Source of the DNA: Ypsolopha sequella
Taxonomy: Eukaryota > Arthropoda > Insecta > Lepidoptera > Ypsolophidae
DNA: 64,000 nucleotides
NCBI GenBank assembly: GCA_934047225.1
Contig: OW203987.1
Span: 7,157,501 to 7,221,500, forward strand
Direction of reading: 5' to 3'
This document shows positions 63,906 through 64,000 of this stretch, piece by piece; positions within the stretch are counted from its first letter, which is position 1, and the number at the start of each line of letters is the position of its first letter. Position numbers and translations under genes: made by a program. The notes under the pieces were generated by a model. That model was given only the letters and a program-made list of their open reading frames with translations, was not told the origin of the DNA and made no database searches.

Positions 63906-64000
63906 GTGTATGTTGCCATCGCAAAGTGTCCATTGGTTTCCGTAAATTAGAATTTCAAATTTACAGAAACCAATGGCAACTTTGCAACGGCAACATACAC
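63906..64000. repeat. Hairpin repeat at the window edge
   Basis: GTGTATGTTGCCATCGCAAA ... TTGGTTTCCGTAAATT is followed at once by its near-complement ending GGCAACATACAC at the last base. The element may continue beyond the window. Confidence 0.8.

Noticed and set aside
1..64000. CRISPR arrays, bacterial operons, or a prokaryotic defence system
   Set aside because: Split genes with GT-AG introns and animal transposons throughout make this eukaryotic nuclear DNA; no regular spaced repeats are present.

Overview
The window is animal nuclear DNA, most likely from a moth or butterfly. The coding exons are short, the introns are long, AT-rich and packed with transposons, and the two genes match the insect forms of widely conserved proteins. 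The lepidopteran placement rests on the style of the repeats (tRNA-derived SINEs, Helitron ends, TTAA- and TA-flanked MITEs, RTE-like LINE tails) and is an inference.

Layout. Positions 156-38221 (+ strand) hold the last 24 exons of UBR4 (poe in flies), the very large N-recognin-type E3 ubiquitin ligase. The window carries about 1,290 codons of its C-terminal part, including the complete C-terminal zinc-binding E3 module and the natural stop codon; the 5' part of the gene lies to the left. The 11.1-kb intron 12937-24034 contains a 7,990-bp BEL/Pao LTR retrotransposon on the opposite strand. Its two 780-bp LTRs agree without indels, but its coding region has four in-frame stops and one frameshift. 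Positions 44760-55399 (- strand) hold the last four coding exons of an aquaporin of the insect DRIP type, with the second NPA motif and the C-terminus. Its 5' exons lie beyond the right edge. The two genes converge tail to tail across a 6.5-kb intergenic interval made largely of repeats.

The rest is repeat-derived. I can place element ends to the base in several cases by target duplications: a 247-bp hAT derivative with a perfect 8-bp duplication; TA-flanked Tc1/mariner-type derivatives, one carrying a LINE 3' end with an 11-bp duplication; TTAA-flanked piggyBac-type MITEs; and hairpin MITEs. A roughly 390-bp repeat occurs six times, two of them as arms of a 1.07-kb palindrome. Two pairs of loci give filled and empty versions of the same site, which fixes the order of insertion.

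The two genes have no evident functional link: one is a cytosolic ubiquitin ligase and the other a membrane water channel. I did not find a convincing new gene system. The items most worth following are the defective but young-looking BEL copy, the transposase fragment that keeps only a DNA-binding region, the cloverleaf and interlocked inverted repeats beside UBR4 exons, and a one-base phase mismatch between two UBR4 exons.
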